A program made the position numbers and the translations under genes. A stretch of DNA of 64,000 nucleotides, taken from the NCBI RefSeq assembly GCF_026151205.1, contig NC_087078.1, forward strand, positions 19,197,765-19,261,764. The letters are read 5' to 3'. Source of the stretch: Bolinopsis microptera. Lineage: Eukaryota; Ctenophora; Tentaculata; Lobata; Bolinopsidae. The first letter of the stretch is position 1. Each line of letters starts with the position of its first letter. Positions 44,801 through 53,800 of the stretch are shown piece by piece. The notes beneath the pieces were generated by a model that was given only the letters and a program-made list of their open reading frames with translations, was not told the DNA's origin and did not search any database.

Positions 44801-47800
44801 GTAACCAAGTAACCATGTAACCAAGTAACCATGTAACCAAGTAACCAAGTAACCATGTAACCAAGTAACCATGTAACCGAGTAACCAAATAACCAACTCC
44901 TCTCCTCAGGAGTGGTCGGACTCAGGACTAGTGAACATACTGGGGGGTTGTTGTGGTACCACACCGCAACATATCAGAGCTATTGTAGAAGCAACTAAAC
45001 ATGCTCCTCCCCGCTTACCGCACTCTAAACTGGACACCTTCAAACTCACTCTATCTGGTGAGAATAGTGTTTAATGATGAGCCCTTATTTTTCTTCGTGT
45101 TACTAGAGTCAGTGAATGCGTGAGGGGACTGAAGTGTCCGTCAGTTATGTGTTTTTAGTCGAGCTGTTATAACTTGTTTTAGCCGCATCGTTCATTTTAT
45201 AACAAAACCATTTTTCAGGTCTTGAACCCATGTTGGCGTTTGAAGAGAGCAACTTTATCAACATTGGGGAGAGGTGCAATGTGGCCGGTTCAACTGTATT
45301 CAAGAAACATATAATGAACGATGATTTTGCAGTGAGTATAACAGTGTTTGATGCAATTTTATTAAATCTAGACATCTATAATGTATACAGTATAACAGTA
45401 ACAGCTGTCAACAACGAAAATTTTCTCATTTTTGGTGGAAAATATGGATTGCGCCGTGTACATTGTAAAGGAAAATGGCGCGCAAATGCTATTATTTTGG
45501 CGCGCATGCATGCATGCAGTTACCTAAATACCTTAATTCCCAAAAATTTGGGCGACAAAAAATTTGAGCGGGCCTCTCGCCCAAATTTTTTGCAGACCAA
45601 ATAAATTGCATAAATCTTTTCCGTCTGCTAAATTTTTTGCTAACCAAACTTTTGGCATTTAGCCTGTGGCCCTGAGATCTTTACACTTTAGAAAGATGGC
45701 TTTTTCTTCATATCCAAGTGAAATAATATTTGAAATTTTAGTTTTCTAATCTGTCATTCATGGCTTAACCAAGTGAAATGACAGATTTCACTAGAAATTA
45801 ACGATTTTTAGTGGAAAATCGTTCATTTTTCGAAGAATTTGTGCCCAAATTTTTGGTCGCCCAAATGAGTTCAAATTTTCTGCCCAAATTTTTCGGGCTC
45901 AAATAAATTGTGCTCAATATAATGGCACACAAATTTTTGGGAACTAAGGTATACTTAGAGGAATCACGCCGAATGTTAGTTTCTCGGAAATATAGTTTCC
46001 CAATCTTGCATCTCGCCTGATGCCCAATGCGGGCAATGCCCATTACATCCCTTCATAGAAAGCCGAAAAGGGCTGCTTTATTTGACCGAGTGCAGTGGAT
46101 AGAATTAAGTCCCAGAGGTAGACCGAAGTTAAAAGGTCATAGTTATAGAACCTGAATAAATACCTAACCTTCACAATATAACACGTGATGTCGGGAAAAT
46201 CAGTAACGACAATTTTCTTAATGCTAATAATTTTTATTCAAATTTGTTTACGCCAAAAAATAAAATCAGATATCTGAAGATGGTGAAATCAACATGTTTT
46301 CTTCGTGCAGACAACTGCTCCGTTTCTGAGACAGGTGCAGACGTTGCAATCGTCCCTGATTTGCTCTCCCTCGTTGTATTCCTTGCCTTTGTATTCACAA
46401 GCTGCCCAAGCTTTGTCATCATCACAAATCTTTTTCGTGCAAGCAACTGCTCCATCTCTGAGACACCTACAAAGGTTACAGTAGTCCTTGAATCTGTCTC
46501 CTTCCTCGTATTGTTCGCCTTTATAATCGCAGGTGTCTTTGGTTTCTTCATCGCAGTTCTTTTTTGTGCAGACAACTTTTCCACTTCTTGTGCAGCCACA
46601 GTTGTTGCAATTGTCATGGAATCTCTCTCCTGCTTCGTATTGCTCACCTTTGTACTCACAAATGACGATAGTATCGTCATCACAATCGTCTCCGTCCGCT
46701 GTGCAAATAACTTTGCCATCTCCGAGACAGTGACAGAGGTTGCAGCCGTCTTTAAAATCTCCAGCTTCGTAATGTTTACCTTTGTACTCGCACATGGCAT
46801 CACAGTTTTTTTCAGTGCAGATAACTTCCCCAGTTCTGGTGCAGCCACAGTTGTTGCAGTCGTCCTTGAATCTTTCTCCTGCTTCGTATTGCTCACCTTT
46901 GTACTCACAAGTGGCTTCACCATCGTCACGATCACATGCTTTTGATGTGCAGACTACATTTCCATCTCTGAGGCAGTGGCAAATGTTGCAGTCGTCTTTG
47001 AATTCTCCAGCTTCGTATTTTTCACCTTTGTACTCACAAGTGGCTTCAACGTCGTCACGATCACAAGCCTTTGATGTGCAGACTACATTTCCATCTCTGA
47101 GGCAGTGGCAAATGTTGCAGTCGTCCCTGATTGCATCTCCAGCATTGTACTCCCTGCCTTTGTGTTCACAAGTTGCTTTGTCTTCGTCATTATCACAGTT
47201 CATCTTCGTGCAGACTACTTCTCCAGTTCTGGTGCAGCCACAGTTGTTGCAGTCGTCCTTGAATCTCTCACCAGCCCTGTATGTTTCACCTTTGTGCTCA
47301 CAACCTACGGGTACTGGTCTGTCACCTCTCACTGACACTGCAGCTAGTACCAGTATGACAATCACTAACATTATCTTCATCTTTAATTCCTTGAAGAGTG
47401 AAAAGGTTAAAATGAGTTGTTGGATTAAAGAATTGAAACTATAATTGTACGTGTAAAAGTTCATATGAAAAAAGCTCTGTCTATAACTGATAGTTAGGAC
47501 ATCAAGGAACATCGTCCTACATTAGCAAAAGTTAGCTGTGGTGTAAATTGTAAAGTCATATTAATTACATATGTAATTAATATGTATACATGTTGGTAAA
47601 ATGGATCAGTCTTTAAACGTTTAAAAGAGAGATCGTTTAGCAGTAAGTGACCCAGTCCAGGGCGAGAAAAATCTTTAAGGAAGCCCTTTCCGCTGCAATG
47701 AGAACATCAGAAAATATCTACTTTCCTCCGACTCCTCCGCCCCTTTTAAACGGCTTAACGTCCTTTGTTGATTTGTTTTACACATCTGGATCAGTGTGAA

Positions 47801-50800
47801 AAGTTTTTTATAATAAGGTCTATTTGTTAAATCCTTTGTTAAATCGTTTTTAACTTTAGAGTGTGAGAAGGTTTTTTAAAGAAATGTTTCTCACACTATA
47901 GAGGCGAAAATGACTCTTTTGTTAACATGTTTTTGTGCGTTAAGGAAATTTAAAAACCGCGATAACACGCCCATGACGGGCTCTAACCACAATAACAATT
48001 TTGCAATTTTAACATGAAGTTAGCTGGTAGTCGGGCTAATGCTCAGAGGGTGGTATATTTTGTTTTAAAGTGTGAACTGCGAGGACGAGATAGATGTTTT
48101 TTGTTATAAACTGATAAATAGCTTAATTGAACCTATTGTATTTTTATATAACACCTTTCCTCACTCCATCCTGAGCTAGACTAACAATGAGAATCTTTGT
48201 GTTTGCACCAATAGTAGTAGTATACACGCCATCTCCATGCAGTCCATTAAAACTATAAAAACAGAGTGAGGCTGGTCGTGGTGTTATGACGTTTCCTTTG
48301 TAAGTATCAAATATCATTACCGAAAAGTCAAGAAAAATGAAAATATAAACCTAAAAATATAAACGTACGATGTTTCTGCGTTCGTGAATTCCGCGTTATT
48401 TGACCATTATTGATCTCCACGAATAATAAATACACGATCTAAAATAACCGAGTTTAACCGGCGCGGAGGTTCTTTTTAGTTTAGTTTCATATTTCTCACC
48501 AGGCAGCACTAGAGATAGTTTAGTTAAAACTAAACACATTTCTCACCAGGCAGCACTAGAGATAGTTTAGTTAAAAGTAAACACATTTCTCACCAGGCAG
48601 CACTAGAGATAGTTTAGTTAAAAGTAAACACATTTCTCACCAGGCAGCACTAGAGATAGTTTAGTTAAAACTAAACACATTTCTCACCAGGCAGCACTAG
48701 AGATAGTTTAGTTAAAACTAAACACATTTCTCACCAGGCAGCACTAGAGATAGTTTAGTTAAAACTAAACACATTTCTCACCAGGCGGCACTAGAGATAG
48801 TTTAGTTAAAACTAAACATATTTCTCACCAGGCAGCACTAGAGATAGTTTAGTTAAAACTAAACACATTTCTCACCAGGCGGCACTAGAGATAGTTTAGT
48901 TAAAACTAAACATATTTCTCACCAGGCAGCACTAGAGATAGTTTAGTTAAAACTAAACATATTTCTCACCAGGCGGCACTAGAGATAGTTTAGTTAAATC
49001 TAAACACATGTCTCACCAGGCAGCACTAGAGATAGTTTAGTTAAAACTAAACACATCTCTCACCAGGCAGCACTAGAGATAGTTTAGTTAAAACTAAACA
49101 CATTTCTCACCAGGCGGCACTAGAGATAGTTTAGTTAAAACTAAACACATTTCTCACCAGGCAGCACTAGAGATAGTTTAGTTAAAACTAAACACATTTC
49201 TCACCAGGCGGCACTAGAGATAGTTTAGTTAAAACTAAACACTTTTCTCACCAGGCGGCACTAGAGATAGTTTAGTTAAAACTAAACACATTTCTCACCA
49301 GGCAGCACTAGAGATAGTTTAGTTAAAACTTAACACATTTCTCACCAGGCAGCACTAGAGATAGCCAGGAGACAGATTACAGAAGGTGCACAGATCCTGG
49401 ATCTTAACTTTGACGACGGAATGATTGACGGGGAGAAAGCCATGGCTCATTTTGTGAACCTGATTACGTGTGAACCTGACGTTTCTAGAGTCCCACTCTG
49501 CATCGATTCCTCGGACTTTCAGGTCAGTTCTCTCGTCCTAACTCCAATAATTGATCGACCCTTACTTTTACCCGCTTAGCAACTCTTGTGGAAAAAACTT
49601 GATCATAACTTTAACGCATTAACAATTCAATTCACTTTCCCAAATATTGAAGCTACCTGACCTCAATCGTCCTTATTTATATTTGTTTTGAACAAATATC
49701 ATTTTAACGAGTACGCCCAATTGGCTGCCCCGCCCCCCCCCCCCCCCCCCCCCCCCGGCCCCCCCCCCCCCCCCCCCCCCCCGCCAAGATAAACTACACA
49801 GGTAATAGAGGCGGGGCTGAAGTGCACTCAAGGGAAGTGTATTGTTAACAGTATCAGCTTGAAGGAGGGTAGGGAGGAGTTCCTTGCCAAGGCAGCTATT
49901 GTTAAAAGATATGGTGCTGCTGTGGTTGTAATGGCTTTCGATAAGCAGGGCCAGGTCAGCAGAAAGTATATCAACTTTCATCATCCAGGCTGTTAAATTC
50001 GCCAAATTTTCGTCAAAAAGTACGGCGTATTTAGAGTTCTCAGAAAGTACGCGAATAATTCGCCAATTTACAACTTCAAGTTTTAATTTTTAGGGCTGTT
50101 AGTGTTAAATTCGCCAAAAAATGCGCAGAAAATTCGGTAAAAATGCGGCAGTGGGAACTCGCAGCATTCTCGAGTACTAACCAGTAACCACGCACGTGTT
50201 GCGGGAAGCACATGTTTTGGCAATATTCCACCATACAAAGCCAACTTTCGTGAACAATTTGATGTGGGCACGTGATTTCCTGTTTCCGTATTTTTTTAAA
50301 TGCGGCAATTTTCAAAAAAAAATCGTACGCGAATTTAATTCGATTAATACGTTTAGTGCGAATTTAACAGCATTGTTTATCATTCCAATAATTTGTAGTT
50401 GAATTAGTTAAATACATACATCACATTTATGTGAATCAATAATTCAACATATTAATTAATAATTTAACCACGACCGCGACCGTCTTTCCACGTATTGTTT
50501 TTAAAACTCTAGTATTACCTGCTACATAATATACCCTATACAGGCGGACACGTTTAAACGGAAGATAGAGATCTGTAAACGGTCCTATGATCTGTTGGTG
50601 CATGAGGGTGGGTACAACCCTACAGACATTATATTCGACCCTAACCTGCTAACTATTGGAACCGGGCTGGTGGAGCATGCCGAGTATGGCCGGGACTTCA
50701 TCAGGGCCACTGAGTGGATCAAGGTTTTAAAATATACAATATATACATTCTTGGAAATTTCGGATTTACAATTTACATCGGTTAAAATATCTGTAATTTG

Positions 50801-53800
50801 AAACCTGGCTGTGATTAATTTGGTTCTCCTTTTAATTGTAGTATTTTGTGATTTTGTAATTTTTAATTTTTAATTTTTAATTTCAGAAAAACCTGCCCGG
50901 TGCCCATGTGTCTGGTGGACTTTCAAATCTTTCCTTTGCTTTCCGGGGAAACAGAATTATCCGAGAAGCGATGCATTCTGTCTTTCTGTCTTATGCTACT
51001 CAGGTAAGCTTAAACTCTGATATATCAGTATGATATGGAAAGACTGACGAGAGTTCTGAATGTGTTGCTGACTGCTGACTGCTGACTGCTGACTGCTGAC
51101 TGCTGACTGCTGACTGCTGACTGCTGACTGCTGACTGCTGACTGCTGACTGCTGACTGCTGACTGCTGACTGCTGACTGCTGACTGCTGACTGCTGACTG
51201 CTGACTGCTGAATATCGCACGTAGCTATCGCCATATAATGGAGGTCGTTAGTGTAAACCATATTCGTAAGTTCAAATGTTTTATTTCATAACACCCCTCA
51301 TTCTGCAGTTTGGTCTGGATATGGGGATAGTTCACGCTGGGAATCTCCCTCTTCTCAAAGATATTGACTCTACTCTCAAACAACTGTGCGATGATCTCAT
51401 ATGGAACCGAAACGGCGAGGAAGTCACCGACCTCATGCTGCTCTACGCAGAGGTTTGTAATTGGAATTTGGATACTGAACGGTGTCATATTATTCAGTTG
51501 TTTTAAACAACTTATCGGTTTTAAGTTATAGTGCAAAGATTTAGAATTGGCGGTTATTTACAAATTCGAAGTTCCTAGCGTTTCAAATGGAAATACCGTG
51601 AGACCCTCTATTATTATTATCAGAGATCTCAACCGCCAGTACTAAATTGTTTACGCTAATATAAGATACCTAGTCTTGTGTTGTTAATTGTTTTATTTAA
51701 TTTGTATTTTTGTGAGTCCTCTACCAGAGCTATTGCAGAAAGTTAAAGGTAGTGGGGGAAAGAAGAAGATGACAGACGATGATTGGTTCAAGAAACCGCT
51801 CGACGCGCGACTATCTGATGCCATAGTAAATGGAATCGACAAACATATAGTGACGGATGTTAAAGAACTACAGTTAACGACAGACATAGAACCTTTACAG
51901 ATTATTGAGGGTCCCCTGCTAGATGCTATGGGGATTGTGGGAGATCTCTTCGGATCCGGGAAGATGTTCCTTCCTCAGGTGCTTTCAAAATACAGATCAC
52001 AGTTCACACAATAAAACAATTAGCTAATTTCTTTATGAAGGTCAAAAATTGCGTTAATTACGTCTTAGTTTAAACTGACATTTCCTAATCAGTTTGTCTT
52101 TATTTTTATTGGAGCAATATGTTCAAGGTGATAAAAAGCGCGAGAGTAATGAAGAAAGCTGTTGCCTACCTCACTCCTTTTATTGAGGCATCAAAAGTTG
52201 AAGGACAGAATTACAAAGGTAACGATCAAGGATTTTTATCTGTCACGAAAAAGTCATTTTAAATAATCAAATTTTATGATTTTGCCTTCACTATATTTTT
52301 CCTGTGTCCACTGCTCCACGATTTCCTGCCCCAGATTTTACAGTCCTCTAAAATCTAAATCAATGCTAGAGTTGTTATAATAATGGGGATAGAGAGCAGG
52401 CCCATGAGTTGATATCACTGAACAACAGGATACAGCTCACAGCGCACTTCTTATTCTTGTTCCCTCCTTTAAAGGTACGATAGTGCTAGCCACAGTGAAG
52501 GGCGATGTCCACGATATTGGTAAAAACATTGTTGGTGTAGTGCTGGGATGCAACAACTACAGGTATTTATAATTCTCTACAGGTATTATATTACGCTGCT
52601 AGCTTTTATATAACTACTTATCTAATGAAGTTAGATCAGGATGAGCAAGTGTATCGGGGGGTTGATCTCTGATACCCTACTATATCTCTGTTGATACTAT
52701 ATTTCAATATAACTCTGCTGCAAAATTAATGGTTTGCCTCTACAGGGTTATTGATTTGGGGGTGATGTGTCCTTTAGAGAGGATACTGTCGACAGCAGAC
52801 AAGGAGAAGGCAGACATTATTGGAGTGTCGGGTATGTGGAATATAATTAGCAGATTATCATTACCGAGTACTCCTTACTCCTTTCGCGAATAATAACCTC
52901 TACGGTTATAACCTCAACGGTTATAACCTCAATCATAACCTTTATATCATAATCTTAATTATAACCTCTATATCATAGCCTCAATTATAACCTCTATATC
53001 ATAACCTCAATTATAACCTCTATATCATAACCTCAATTATAACCTCTAGTATAAACTGGTTTCCTTATCCCACAGGTCTGATAACTCCATCTCTAAGGGA
53101 GATGGTGAACATAGCAACTGAGATGAACAACAGGGGGATGACTACACCTCTACTTATTGGGGGAGCAACTACCAGCAGGTAGTGTGTGCTTTCTTAGTAG
53201 TGTGTGCTTTCTTAGTAGTGCAGTATCTTACAGTCGTCTCAGTGGTAACTACCAGCAGGTAGTGTGTGCTTTCTTAGTAATGCAGTATCTTACAGTCGTC
53301 TCAGTGGTAACTACCAGCAGGTAGTGTGTGCTTTCTTAGTAATGCAGTATCTTACAGTCGTCTCAGTGGTAACTACCAGCAGGTAGTGTGTGCTTTCTTA
53401 GTAATGCAGTATCTTACAGTCGTCTCAGTGGTAACTACCAGCAGGTAGTGTGTGCTTTCTTAGTAATGCAGTATCTTACAGTCGTTTCAGTGGTAACTAC
53501 CATGCCAGCAGGTAGTGTGTGCTTTCTTAGTAATGCAGTATCTTACAGTCGTCTCAGTGGTAACTACCAGCAGGTAGTGTGTGCTTTCTTAGTAATGCAG
53601 GTAGTGTGTGCTTTCTTAGTAATCTTACAGTCGTCTCAGTGGTAATTTATTACGTATGTTGGTAATTACTGGTAATTACAGGTAATTGATTACCTCAGAG
53701 GTACTGCTTTGTCTCCTCTTTCATCTTACAACTACAATAACATTCTATTCAGGAAGCACACACTACAATAACATTCTATTCAGGAAGCACACACAACAAT

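Noticed and set aside
44572-44964. Long minus-strand frames with repeated VTWLLGYL
   Set aside because: Come from the 8-bp intronic repeat (24-bp triple period).
46244-47444. Plus-strand and second minus-strand frames of 200 codons or more opposite the VWC gene
   Set aside because: Shadows of the strongly patterned Cys-repeat coding sequence; no homology and no codon logic.
51025-51261. Frames of repeated SQQSAV
   Set aside because: Product of the 7-bp repeat in MTR intron 14.
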